From NCBI GenBank assembly GCA_031267775.1, contig JAIRYL010000198.1, positions 1 through 17,470 of the forward strand: a stretch of 17,470 bases of DNA. The letters run 5' to 3'. A program made the position numbers and the translations under genes. Of this stretch, positions 8,414 to 16,881 are shown one piece after another. The stretch comes from Tannerellaceae bacterium (GTDB taxonomy: Bacteria > Bacteroidota > Bacteroidia > Bacteroidales > Tannerellaceae). Positions within the stretch are counted from its first letter, which is position 1; the number at the start of each line of letters is the position of its first letter. The notes under the pieces were generated by a model, which saw nothing but the letters and a program-made list of their open reading frames with translations, ran no database searches and was not told the DNA's origin.

Positions 8414-9775
8414 ATGAAAAAGTTTTATGTATTATTTATTCTTGTTTGTTGCCCTCTTTGTATGATTGCCCAAGACAATATAATCGACGAAATTGTATGG
8501 GTAGTGGGCGATGATGCTATCTTGCGTTCAGACATAGAAACACAGCGTTTGTATATGCAAAATGAAGGTCAGCGTATGGAAGGCGATCCTTATTGCGTTA
8601 TACCGGAACAAATGGCTATTCAGAAATTGTATTTAAATCAGGCGAAGCTTGACAGTGTGGATGTGAGCGAAACGCAAGTGCTGCAAAGTGTAGAACAATG
8701 GATGAATTGGGCTGTGAATCAATTTGGATCCAGGGAAAAAATGGAAGAATATTTCAATAAAAAATATTCGCAACTGAAGGATGAACGGAAAGAAATGGTG
8801 CGCGAACAGCAGATCATCCAACAAATGCAACGCGGATTAGTGGGCGATATTAAACTGACGCCTTCCGACGTAAGGAAGTTTTACAATCAAATCCCCAAAG
8901 ACAGTTTGCCCATCATACCGGCAACCGTAGAGGTTCAAATTGTAACGATGGAACCTAAAATACCATTTGAAGAGACAGATGCAATTAAAGCCCGTTTACG
9001 TGATTTTACCGAACAAATTACAAATGGGAAAATGGAATTTTCCACATTAGCGCGTCTGTATTCCGAAGATACGGAATCGGCTAAACGGGGAGGCGAATTG
9101 GGATTTACAAATAAAACAAGCTTGCTTCCGGAGTTTGCCAATGTAGCTTTTAACTTGAACGACCCTAAGCGGGTTTCTAATATCGTTGAAACAGAATATG
9201 GTTTTCACATCATACAATTAATCGAAAAACGGGGAGACCGTATCAATTGCCGGCATATACTGTTACGCCCCAGAGTGTCGGAAAAAGAAATATCAGAGGC
9301 GACAACCCGCTTGGATTCGCTATACACCGATATACGAGCCGGTAAATTAACGTTTGAAGAAGCGGCGACTTTTGTTTCTTATGATAAGGATACCCGGAAT
9401 AATAAAGGTTTAATGGTGAATCAAAGCTACGAAAGCGGCAATTATGGAACGCCTAAATTTGAAATGCAGGAACTCCCGCAGGAAATGGGTAAGGTTGTTT
9501 ACGACATGCAGGTAGGGGAGATATCCAAACCATTTGCAATGATAACGAACAAGCAAAAGGAGGTTGTCGTTATCGTGAAGTTAAAAACAAGGACAGAAAC
9601 TCATAAAGCAAATATGACCGACGACTATCAAGCCTTGAAAACAATGGTTGAAAATCGTAAAAAAGAAGATTTGCTTAAGAATTGGATTACTCAGAAACAG
9701 AAAACGACGTATGTCCGTATCAGCGACGGATGGCGTAATTGCGATTTCCAATTTCCCGGTTGGATTAAGGAATGA
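8414..9775 (+). CDS. surA: SurA-type periplasmic peptidyl-prolyl isomerase with two parvulin domains
   Basis: 453 residues from the ATG at 8414, which begins the signal peptide MKKFYVLFILVCCPLCMIAQ. An ATG at 8396 overlaps the upstream stop codon and would add six residues; an in-frame ATG at 8339 would overlap the upstream gene by 65 nt and is unlikely. After the signal come a SurA N-terminal chaperone region (about 20-160), a first parvulin domain (about 170-275, with GGELGF and YGFHIIQL) and a second one beginning at RHILLRP (280-286) and ending near residue 392. This is the full SurA architecture. In Gram-negative bacteria SurA escorts beta-barrel proteins, including the LPS translocon LptD, to the outer membrane. 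The downstream OstA-like gene starts inside its stop codon, implying translational coupling and a shared envelope role. Confidence 0.9.
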   Translation: MKKFYVLFILVCCPLCMIAQDNIIDEIVWVVGDDAILRSDIETQRLYMQNEGQRMEGDPYCVIPEQMAIQKLYLNQAKLDSVDVSETQVLQSVEQWMNWAVNQFGSREKMEEYFNKKYSQLKDERKEMVREQQIIQQMQRGLVGDIKLTPSDVRKFYNQIPKDSLPIIPATVEVQIVTMEPKIPFEETDAIKARLRDFTEQITNGKMEFSTLARLYSEDTESAKRGGELGFTNKTSLLPEFANVAFNLNDPKRVSNIVETEYGFHIIQLIEKRGDRINCRHILLRPRVSEKEISEATTRLDSLYTDIRAGKLTFEEAATFVSYDKDTRNNKGLMVNQSYESGNYGTPKFEMQELPQEMGKVVYDMQVGEISKPFAMITNKQKEVVVIVKLKTRTETHKANMTDDYQALKTMVENRKKEDLLKNWITQKQKTTYVRISDGWRNCDFQFPGWIKE

Positions 9776-11349
9776 GGATAACAGGTAAATTAGTTATAAT
9801 TTTAGCGCTAAAATTGCTTTTTTTTTGCGCTTTTGCACAAACGCAGGATACGATTGCTCCTCAGAAGACAAAGGTGTATCTGGAGCACGCCAATACTTTA
9901 TCCTTTGATAAAGAAATAAATCCGGATATTCAAGTGTTGATTGGAGACGTTCGTTTTCGTCATGACAGTTCATATATGTATTGCGATAGCGCTTACTTTT
10001 ACGAGGTATCCAATTCGCTGGAAGCGTTTAGTAATATAAGAATGGAGCAGGGCGATACGTTGTTTATTTATGGAAACCGGTTGTTTTATGACGGAAATAC
10101 CCGGCTGGCGCGGTTACGGGAGAATGTAAGGATGGAAAATAACCAGGTGACGCTCTTTACGGATAGTCTTAATTATGATCGCCTGGTAAATATCGGCTAC
10201 TATTTTGAAGGCGGATTGGTTGTTGACGAAGAAAATGAACTTTCTTCTTATTACGGACAATATTCGCCGGATACTAAAATTGCAATTTTCAATGATAGCG
10301 TAAGATTGGAGAATCCGCAATTTACGCTTTACTCGGATACGCTTCATTATAATACGGATACTAAAATAGCTACGATATTAGGACCTTCCGAAATTGTTTC
10401 TGATAGCGGAACGGTGTATTCTTCGCGCGGATGGTATAATACGGAGACAAATGTATCTTTGTTGTTAGACCGCTCGGAGGTTACTTCCGGCAACAGGATA
10501 TTAATTGGAGATTCTATCGTTTATGACAAGGAAACCGGCTTTTCGGAAGTATTCGGGAATGTATCTATGACAGATACCACCCAGATGATAACTCTTGAGG
10601 GGGAATACGGATATTTTAATGAGAAAACGGAATTTGCTTTTGTTACGGATAACGCCCGTTTCCTTGAGTATTCGCAAAGCGATACATTATATCTGCATGC
10701 AGATACCTTACAGATGACTACAATAGACTCCGTCTATCGTGAAATAAAGGCATATTACGGCGTGCGTTTTTACCGGGTGGATTTTCAAGGCGTTTGCGAT
10801 TCATTACAATTTAATACCCGCGATTCGATATTATATATGTATACCGAACCGGTTGTATGGAATGAAGGATATCAGTTGTATGGAGATACGATTGTTGTTT
10901 ATATGAATGACAGTACGATAGACCATGCCCATGTAATACAGTTTGCTTTTGCTATTCAGGAGATGGATTCCTCTTACTATAATCAATTAAAAGGGAATGA
11001 TTTACTTGCTTATTTTGAAGGAAAGGTAATCCGGCAGATAGATATCAGCGGCAATGCCGAATCGATATACTATCCGCTGGAAGCCGACGGAACGAAAATA
11101 GGCCTGAACCAAACCAAAAGCGCTTACCTCACCATTTGGGTGCAGGATAATAAATTGGAGAAACTGAAATTGTGGCCCTCCCCCGAAGGTACTATGACGC
11201 CGGTGGCAGACATAAAATCGGATCAGAAAATATTGAAGGATTTCTATTGGTTCGATTATTTGAGGCCGGTTGATAAGAATGATATTTACCGTATTGTTAA
11301 AAGAAAAACCGGAGATGCACCCAAAAGAAGTAATAAATTCGTACATTAG
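9772..11349 (+). CDS. OstA/LptA-like LPS transport protein
   Basis: 525 residues. It begins with a signal peptide ending CAFAQ at about residue 23. From about residue 30 onward it consists of repeated beta-strand units of the type 'DSLxYD', 'DTLHYNT', 'GDTLFIYGN' and 'DTLYLHADTL', typical of the OstA/LptA beta-jellyroll family whose members bridge the periplasm and carry lipopolysaccharide to the outer membrane. Bacteroidetes carry this longer OstA-like form. The ATG at 9772 overlaps the preceding surA stop (ATGA), so the two are translationally coupled. It is not LptD: I see no C-terminal beta-barrel signature, and the last 60 residues are charged. The exact transport step is inferred from family membership and neighbours. 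Confidence 0.85.
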   Translation: MRITGKLVIILALKLLFFCAFAQTQDTIAPQKTKVYLEHANTLSFDKEINPDIQVLIGDVRFRHDSSYMYCDSAYFYEVSNSLEAFSNIRMEQGDTLFIYGNRLFYDGNTRLARLRENVRMENNQVTLFTDSLNYDRLVNIGYYFEGGLVVDEENELSSYYGQYSPDTKIAIFNDSVRLENPQFTLYSDTLHYNTDTKIATILGPSEIVSDSGTVYSSRGWYNTETNVSLLLDRSEVTSGNRILIGDSIVYDKETGFSEVFGNVSMTDTTQMITLEGEYGYFNEKTEFAFVTDNARFLEYSQSDTLYLHADTLQMTTIDSVYREIKAYYGVRFYRVDFQGVCDSLQFNTRDSILYMYTEPVVWNEGYQLYGDTIVVYMNDSTIDHAHVIQFAFAIQEMDSSYYNQLKGNDLLAYFEGKVIRQIDISGNAESIYYPLEADGTKIGLNQTKSAYLTIWVQDNKLEKLKLWPSPEGTMTPVADIKSDQKILKDFYWFDYLRPVDKNDIYRIVKRKTGDAPKRSNKFVH

Positions 11350-11378
11350 CGGGTACATTTATTAAAAATCAAATAATC

Positions 11379-11687
11379 ATGGCTTTATTTTCATTTTATA
11401 GCGTGCGGAAACCACGTCAATTCGAGCATAAACCTATTTATTGGGACCCTCGTAAAGAAGCGCTGGAAGAACGTACGCGCAAAATTAAACGCGAGCTGGG
11501 CGTTCTGGACGAACCGCTGGAAAATTATAAACCCGATATCAAAGGAAAGTTTATAGAAGGAACAACTCATTTGAAGAAAAGTCAAATGAAAGGAGAGGAT
11601 ATGCGCAGCCGTAAATATAAAAATGTCAGATTGGCGGTAGTACTGGCTGTTTTAGCGGCTTTGCTTTGGGTTTTGTTTTTCAGATGA
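11379..11687 (+). CDS. Small conserved-type protein with C-terminal membrane anchor, function unknown
   Basis: 102 residues. The first 80 are strongly basic and hydrophilic, with a run of charged residues (about 25-45) likely to be helical. The C-terminus is one hydrophobic segment (VRLAVVLAVLAALLWVLFF, residues 83-101) ending in Arg, which suggests a tail-anchored inner-membrane protein with its body in the cytoplasm. There is no signal peptide and no motif I recognise. It begins 29 nt after the OstA-like gene, and its stop overlaps the mutL start (ATGA at 11684-11687), so translation is probably coupled to mutL. Its coding status is supported by position, overlap and composition. No function is proposed. 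Confidence 0.75.
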   Translation: MALFSFYSVRKPRQFEHKPIYWDPRKEALEERTRKIKRELGVLDEPLENYKPDIKGKFIEGTTHLKKSQMKGEDMRSRKYKNVRLAVVLAVLAALLWVLFFR

Positions 11688-13498
11688 GCGATATTATTCA
11701 TTTACTTCCGGACAGCATTGCTAATCAGATTGCGGCAGGAGAGGTTATCCAACGGCCGGCTTCTGTGGTAAAGGAACTGGTTGAAAATGCCGTCGACGCC
11801 GGAGCGACCCGTATCCAGGTAAATATTAAAGACGCCGGAAGAACATTGATTCAGGTAATTGATAATGGAAAAGGCATGTCGGAGATGGACGCCCGGATGG
11901 CATTTGAACGGCATGCCACCTCAAAAATAGCAACAGCCGACGATCTTTTTGCCTTGCACACAATGGGTTTCAGGGGAGAGGCGCTGGCTTCTATTGCAGC
12001 GGTATCGCATGTGGAGCTGCGCACCAGGCTCAGAGGAGCCGAATTGGGGACGCGCCTTTTTATGGCCGGTTCGGTTTTGGAAAAGATAGAGACAGACGCT
12101 TGCGCGGAAGGAAGTATTTTTTCCGTGAAAAATTTGTTTTTCAATGTTCCCGCGCGGCGTAAGTTTTTAAAATCGAACGAAACGGAGTTTCGTCATATTA
12201 TAAATGAATTTGAGCGGATCGTACTTGTCAATTCACACATAGACCTGTCTTTATATCACAACGATACGGAAATATTTAATTTGCCTGCCTCCGGTTTGCG
12301 TCAGCGCATGACAAATGTATATGGAAAGGCGCTTAACGCTAAGCTACTTTCCTTAGACGCCCAAAGTTCGATGGTTGCTATTTCCGGATTTACAGGAACT
12401 CCGGATTCGGTAAAGAAGCGGGGAACGTTACAGTATTTTTTTGTAAACGGACGATTTATGAAGCATTCTTATTTCCATAAGGCTGTTATGTATGCTTACG
12501 ACCAGTTGATTCCTGTCGGCGATACGCCGAATTACTTTATTTATTTTACGTTAGACCCAGCCTCCATCGACGTAAATATCCATCCTGCCAAGACGGAAAT
12601 AAAATTTGAGAACGAACGGCCGATCTGGCAGATTTTAGTGGCTGCAATTCGCGAAGCGCTGGCCAAATCCAACGCTATTCCTACGATTGATTTCGATACA
12701 AGAGATGCGATAGATATTCCCGTATATAATCCTTCGGCCGAAACTAAATCTGTTTATACCCCGCAAGTTCAGGTGAATACGGATTATAATCCTTTTAAAG
12801 AATCGTCGTACCAAAAGGAAGAGTTTGACTGGGCGAAACTTTACAGGAGTTTTGAGGAAGACAAGGCGTCGGCGCTGATAGAAGCGAAAGCGGAACAAGA
12901 CAGGGCGCCTCGGCAGGAGGCGCTGTTTAGCGAATCGGCGGGTATCTGCTGTCAGTATAAAGGGCGGTATATTGTTACGGCGATAAAGTCGGGTCTGGCT
13001 TTGATAGACCAGCATCGCGCCCATATACGGGTTTTGTACGACCAGTATGCGTTGAATATCCGGCAGAGGAAGGGGGCTTCGCAGCAGTTGCTGTTTCCGG
13101 AGATTGTAACGTTTACGGCGGCAGAGGCCGCCATGGCGCCCTCTATATTAGACGAATTGCGCTATATTGGGTTTGACCTGAATAACTTGGGAAACAATGC
13201 CTACTCCATAAGCGGCATACCGGCCGGAATGAAAAACCTGAACCCGCCCGACCTGATAAAAGACGCCGTAAACTACGCCATTGAAACCGGTACAAAAGCG
13301 CATGAGAAAATGATGGAAGCCATTGCCCTTTCGCTGGCCAGGGCGGCAGCTATACAGCCGGACAAAAAGCTGTCGGTCGAGGAGATGGAGCATCTGATCG
13401 CCTCCCTGTTTTCGTCCTCTTCGTCTACTTATACGCCGGACGGGAAACGGATACTTTCCATACTCTCGGACGAGGAATTAAACAAGCGTTTCGACTAA
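11684..13498 (+). CDS. mutL: DNA mismatch repair protein MutL
   Basis: 604 residues, starting at the ATG that overlaps the previous stop; the frame is open a few codons upstream from a TTG, but MSDIIHLLPD is the expected family N-terminus. MutL is the ATP-driven coordinator that links MutS mismatch recognition to strand removal. GHKL ATPase motifs are complete: E31 and N35 in ELVENAVDAG, DNGKGM at 60-65, HATSKI at 77-82, and GFRGEAL at 95-101. A low-complexity linker (about 340-415) leads to the C-terminal dimerisation domain. There the endonuclease motif DQHA-x2-E-x4-E reads DQHRAHIRVLYD (442-453), and the CPHGRP-type motif reads TPDGKR (584-589), so the metal-binding nuclease site looks absent. 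Composition becomes more GC-rich towards the 3' end. Confidence 0.96.
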   Translation: MSDIIHLLPDSIANQIAAGEVIQRPASVVKELVENAVDAGATRIQVNIKDAGRTLIQVIDNGKGMSEMDARMAFERHATSKIATADDLFALHTMGFRGEALASIAAVSHVELRTRLRGAELGTRLFMAGSVLEKIETDACAEGSIFSVKNLFFNVPARRKFLKSNETEFRHIINEFERIVLVNSHIDLSLYHNDTEIFNLPASGLRQRMTNVYGKALNAKLLSLDAQSSMVAISGFTGTPDSVKKRGTLQYFFVNGRFMKHSYFHKAVMYAYDQLIPVGDTPNYFIYFTLDPASIDVNIHPAKTEIKFENERPIWQILVAAIREALAKSNAIPTIDFDTRDAIDIPVYNPSAETKSVYTPQVQVNTDYNPFKESSYQKEEFDWAKLYRSFEEDKASALIEAKAEQDRAPRQEALFSESAGICCQYKGRYIVTAIKSGLALIDQHRAHIRVLYDQYALNIRQRKGASQQLLFPEIVTFTAAEAAMAPSILDELRYIGFDLNNLGNNAYSISGIPAGMKNLNPPDLIKDAVNYAIETGTKAHEKMMEAIALSLARAAAIQPDKKLSVEEMEHLIASLFSSSSSTYTPDGKRILSILSDEELNKRFD

Positions 13499-13518
13499 GG
13501 CGGCGTCCGACGCGGCGC

Positions 13519-14409
13519 TCAATAGCGGTAAACCGTCGTTTTCTTATTTCCCGAAAAAGCTGTGAAAAAGCCTGATACCTGTATGTGCGCCGAAGGATTT
13601 TTGCTGACGATATTCGTACCCACGTTAGCCGGAGGCCCGCTGAATATAGGGTCGGAGCCGCGCAGTTCGGCTTGGGCGTCGTTGATAAATGTGGCGTATT
13701 CTTTGGTTATTCCGTCTATGCGCATGGTAATGAGGTCTCCCTGGCGCAGCAGGTTTTTATCTTCCGTCTGGTCGAGGTAAAAGCAGGAAACGCCCGTTAT
13801 CTCCTTTTTGTTCATATATAAATCGTCTATGATAAAGAAGCCTTGCAGCGAATCGTTTACCAGCTCGTAGTTTCGATAGAGGTGGAAACTCAGGTAGTTT
13901 TCTTTTTCTTCGGGCATATATCCCCAAACCAATACTTCGAGGAAATCGTCGAGTATCACAGACGGGCGGATACCGATGGAATCTATCCGCGGAGCGCCGG
14001 GCATGTAGGAAACGGCCTGGTATTCTTCCGGCAGGCCGTCTTCGTCAAAGTCTAAGATTACAGACAGGCGGTATGTTTCGCCTTCTGTTCCGCAGACAGA
14101 CTTTTCGGTTTGATACAGTCCGGCTTCCGCAGCGCTTTCTTTCAGCAGGAAAGTCTCCCTGTCTGTATGGATAGATACGGCGGCATGGCTCACGCCTTCG
14201 GGTTTGGAGGTGGAGAAGTAACCGCTCGAACGTGTGATCTTTATGCTGTGCCGCAGGGTATCGGCGCTGATGTGGCCGTTGATAATCAGGCGGGAAGGCG
14301 AGGCTTCGGTATTGACGTCGATACGCGCCGTACACGAAAGCAAACCGGCGAGGCCTGTAAACAAAAGGACAAGGGCGGGAATCTTGCGGGATAGAAAGGG
14401 AGTCGTCAT
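13519..14409 (-). CDS. DUF4249 family outer-membrane lipoprotein
   Basis: 296-residue exported lipoprotein. The N-terminus is basic then hydrophobic and ends in the lipobox LLSC, with Cys26 as the lipidated residue. The following sequence RLIINGHISADTLRHSIKITRS matches the opening of DUF4249 proteins, which have a beta-rich, transthyretin-like N-terminal domain. Family members are usually encoded beside TonB-dependent receptors in Bacteroidetes and probably act as surface partners, though no molecular function is established. Here the gene starts 15 nt after the receptor stop codon, so the two form one operon. The 3' end faces mutL with only 20 nt between, and I see no convincing bidirectional terminator there. 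Confidence 0.85.
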   Translation of the reverse strand: MTTPFLSRKIPALVLLFTGLAGLLSCTARIDVNTEASPSRLIINGHISADTLRHSIKITRSSGYFSTSKPEGVSHAAVSIHTDRETFLLKESAAEAGLYQTEKSVCGTEGETYRLSVILDFDEDGLPEEYQAVSYMPGAPRIDSIGIRPSVILDDFLEVLVWGYMPEEKENYLSFHLYRNYELVNDSLQGFFIIDDLYMNKKEITGVSCFYLDQTEDKNLLRQGDLITMRIDGITKEYATFINDAQAELRGSDPIFSGPPANVGTNIVSKNPSAHIQVSGFFTAFSGNKKTTVYRY

Positions 14410-14424
14410 ATCTTTTTCAAGGGG

Positions 14425-16764
14425 TTAAAAGGTGAAGTTCCAGGTTATAGAGGGGATAAAGGTAAAGAGGTAAACAATTTCGGCATACGATACGTCGGGC
14501 TGATCGTCTTCCTGCCGGAAGATGATTGTCCAGGGATTTTTCCTTCCGTAGGCATTATAGAGGGAGACGTTCAGTTCGTGCCTGAAGCGTTTGCCGGGCT
14601 TGGACAGTTGGCAGGTAGCCGACAAATCCAGCCGGTGGTAAGCAGGATAGCGGTATTCGTTGCGTCCGGAGTAAATGGGGATATACCTGTTTTCTACCTG
14701 AAACCGTCCGGTGGGATAGGTCGCCGGCGTTCCGCTGGCATACACCCAGTTGGCCGAGACCATCCATTTGGGCGATAGCTCATAGTTTCCTACAATAGAG
14801 ATGTTATGCGGCTTGTCGTAGGGCGAGCGATACCAGTTATCATTATTAATATCATCTATTTTCCGCCGGCTTCTGGAAAGGGTGTAGCTCGCCCAGCCGT
14901 TCAGCCGCCCGTCGTTTTTGCGCAGCATCAGCTCCAGCCCGTACGCATACCCTTTGCCAAAGCGCAATTCGCGTTCAATATCTTTATTGCCCAGCAGTTC
15001 GGCATGATCTTTAAAGTCTACCACGTCTTTCATATCTTTATAATATACTTCGGCGGAAGCTTCGTAGGCATTATCGGCAAAATTATGGAAATAGCCGGCG
15101 GCAAGCTGGTCGCACAGTTGGGGCTTTATGTTTTGAGAGGCCTGAAACCACACGTCCAGGGGCGAACCCGAAGACGAGTTGGAGGCCAACTGTATGTATT
15201 GCGCCGTGCGCGAGTAGCCGGCTTTGAGCGAATGGCTCGGACTGATAATGTACGTTATGCCGGCGCGAGGCTCCAGTTGCTGCTGCATCTTATAGATTGT
15301 TCCTTTCCGGTAAGTTTTAGTATAAGCCACCTGGTAATCGGCCAGGTAATCCGTTTCTTGCCCGTTTGATATATTCTGAAAAACGGAGTAGCGCAGGCCA
15401 TACTTCAGTTTCAGTTTACCGGCAAGGGTAGTTTCGTGGGCCATGTACAGCGCCTGTTCGGCGGCGTATTTCTGGGGAAGGGCTATCCGGCCGATGATAG
15501 ATTCTGCGTTGACGCCCCCTCCTTCGCCCGGTATAAAATGGTGGTAGACAAAATTGTATCCAAACTTCAGACTGTTCTCCGGATTGGGCAGGTAAGAAAA
15601 ATCGGCCTTCGCCCCGTAGTCGTTCATCCGCGATTTCCATTCCTGGTCAAGCTGCTCGCTCAGGTTGCTCTTCAGGTAATAGTCGTAAAAGCTCCCGATA
15701 AGCGTAAAGTTAGAAAACAACCGGGGCGAAAAGATATGATTCCAGCGGGCGGTAACGGTTTGATTGCCAAAGTTCATCCCCGCAAAGCTGTTTGAAAAAT
15801 TATCCTTGCCGGCATATCCGGCCAGAAAAATCCGGTTGGCGTCGTCAATGCGCACATTCACCTTGGCGTTCATATCGTAAAAGTAAAGGCTCGCCTTGCG
15901 CAGGTTTTCGTCCGCAGCAAGCGTAAGAAACAAATCGGCATACGTTCGCCGCCCCGAAACAAGCCCCGACGCCTTGGCGCCCAGCGGACTTTCCAGCGTG
16001 AGCCGGCTCGAGATAAGACCTATGCCGCCCGTGCCCGCAAAGCGCTGGTTGTTGCCGTCTTTTGTGCGTACGTCGAGCAGCGACGACAGCCGCCCGCCAA
16101 ACGTAGCGGGTATATCTCCCTTATAAAGCGTCACATCCTTGATAGCGTCGTTATTAAATACAGAGAAAAACCCCATCAGGTGCGAGGCGCTGTAAATAGT
16201 CGCTTCGTCCAGCAGAATCAGATTCTGGTCGTGCCCGCCTCCGCGCACGCTAAATCCGGAAGAACCCTCGGAGGTAGACTGCACGCCCGGCAGCAACTGG
16301 ATAGCTTTAATCACATCCACTTCGCCCATCAAGGCCGGCACCGTTTTGATAGCTTTGCCCGACAGTTTCGCCACGCTCATTTCCGCTTTCGTAATATTCG
16401 CGTTCTTGCTTTCGGCCGAAATAATAACCTCCCCCAGCTCCCGCGCGCTGGCGTCCAGCCCGATATTCAGTTTAAGATTCGCCCCCAGCTCCACCGGAAC
16501 TTCCTTTTTAAGATAACCGATATAAGAAAAAACCAGCGTATACTTCCCCCGCGGAAGACTGAGCGAGTAAAACCCATACGCATTTGAAACCGTCCCCGTC
16601 CGGGCGTCCGGTATCATCACCTCCGCGCCAATAAGGTCTTCGCCATTGCTACTATCTTTAACAGTTCCGCTAATAGTAAACTTCTTTTCCTGTGCCGGAA
16701 GGGCGCATACGGTAAGAACGAACAGCGTAAAAAAGGTTAGTAACCGTTTGCTAATTTTTGCCAT
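14425..16764 (-). CDS. TonB-dependent outer-membrane receptor with carboxypeptidase-regulatory-like domain
   Basis: 779 residues. A signal peptide ends at ALPAQ (residue 25). Residues 28-110 form a carboxypeptidase-regulatory-like (CarboxypepD_reg) domain with ISGTVKD, GAEVMIPD and the NAYGFYSL / YIGYLKKEV strands typical of Bacteroidetes receptors. LGEVIISAES (110-119) is in the place of the TonB box. The plug domain spans about 140-240 (LPGVQS, FSVRGGGHDQNLILLDE, TFGGRLSSLLDVRTKDG) and the 22-strand barrel runs from about 250 to the end. The final residue is Phe, the usual outer-membrane barrel signal. It lacks the length and flavour of SusC (about 1000 residues), so it belongs to the smaller group paired with DUF4249. 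The substrate cannot be read from the sequence. Its operon partner is the lipoprotein gene downstream. Confidence 0.93.
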   Translation of the reverse strand: MAKISKRLLTFFTLFVLTVCALPAQEKKFTISGTVKDSSNGEDLIGAEVMIPDARTGTVSNAYGFYSLSLPRGKYTLVFSYIGYLKKEVPVELGANLKLNIGLDASARELGEVIISAESKNANITKAEMSVAKLSGKAIKTVPALMGEVDVIKAIQLLPGVQSTSEGSSGFSVRGGGHDQNLILLDEATIYSASHLMGFFSVFNNDAIKDVTLYKGDIPATFGGRLSSLLDVRTKDGNNQRFAGTGGIGLISSRLTLESPLGAKASGLVSGRRTYADLFLTLAADENLRKASLYFYDMNAKVNVRIDDANRIFLAGYAGKDNFSNSFAGMNFGNQTVTARWNHIFSPRLFSNFTLIGSFYDYYLKSNLSEQLDQEWKSRMNDYGAKADFSYLPNPENSLKFGYNFVYHHFIPGEGGGVNAESIIGRIALPQKYAAEQALYMAHETTLAGKLKLKYGLRYSVFQNISNGQETDYLADYQVAYTKTYRKGTIYKMQQQLEPRAGITYIISPSHSLKAGYSRTAQYIQLASNSSSGSPLDVWFQASQNIKPQLCDQLAAGYFHNFADNAYEASAEVYYKDMKDVVDFKDHAELLGNKDIERELRFGKGYAYGLELMLRKNDGRLNGWASYTLSRSRRKIDDINNDNWYRSPYDKPHNISIVGNYELSPKWMVSANWVYASGTPATYPTGRFQVENRYIPIYSGRNEYRYPAYHRLDLSATCQLSKPGKRFRHELNVSLYNAYGRKNPWTIIFRQEDDQPDVSYAEIVYLFTFIPSITWNFTF

Positions 16765-16880
16765 AAGGGTCGTTCAATGGGTTTATATTCTTATTTAACG
16801 CCAACAAAGAAACATATAATTTATGAATATCGGCATAAAAAAAGACCAAAATACCCCTTTATCACCCACCCGCTCAGGCC
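16765..16880. other. AT-rich intergenic region upstream of the TonB receptor gene
   Basis: This stretch should hold the promoter of the - strand receptor operon. On the - strand I find only an imperfect -7 element (TTTCTTTG, from 16812 down to 16805, one mismatch to TAnnTTTG) without a matching -33 element. No ORF, RNA gene or strong hairpin was seen. Confidence 0.4.
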
Positions 16881-16881
16881 G

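Noticed and set aside
13499..13518. Bidirectional terminator between mutL and the DUF4249 gene
   Set aside because: The 20-nt spacer is GC-rich with only a tiny potential stem and no T-tract on either side.
14806..15369. 187-residue + strand open frame antisense to the TonB receptor
   Set aside because: Long antisense frames are expected in GC-rich coding DNA; the opposite strand encodes a complete receptor with plug and barrel motifs.
16180..16587. 135-residue + strand open frame antisense to the receptor N-terminus
   Set aside because: Rich in Arg, His and Gln as expected for an antisense shadow; no start signal or domain.
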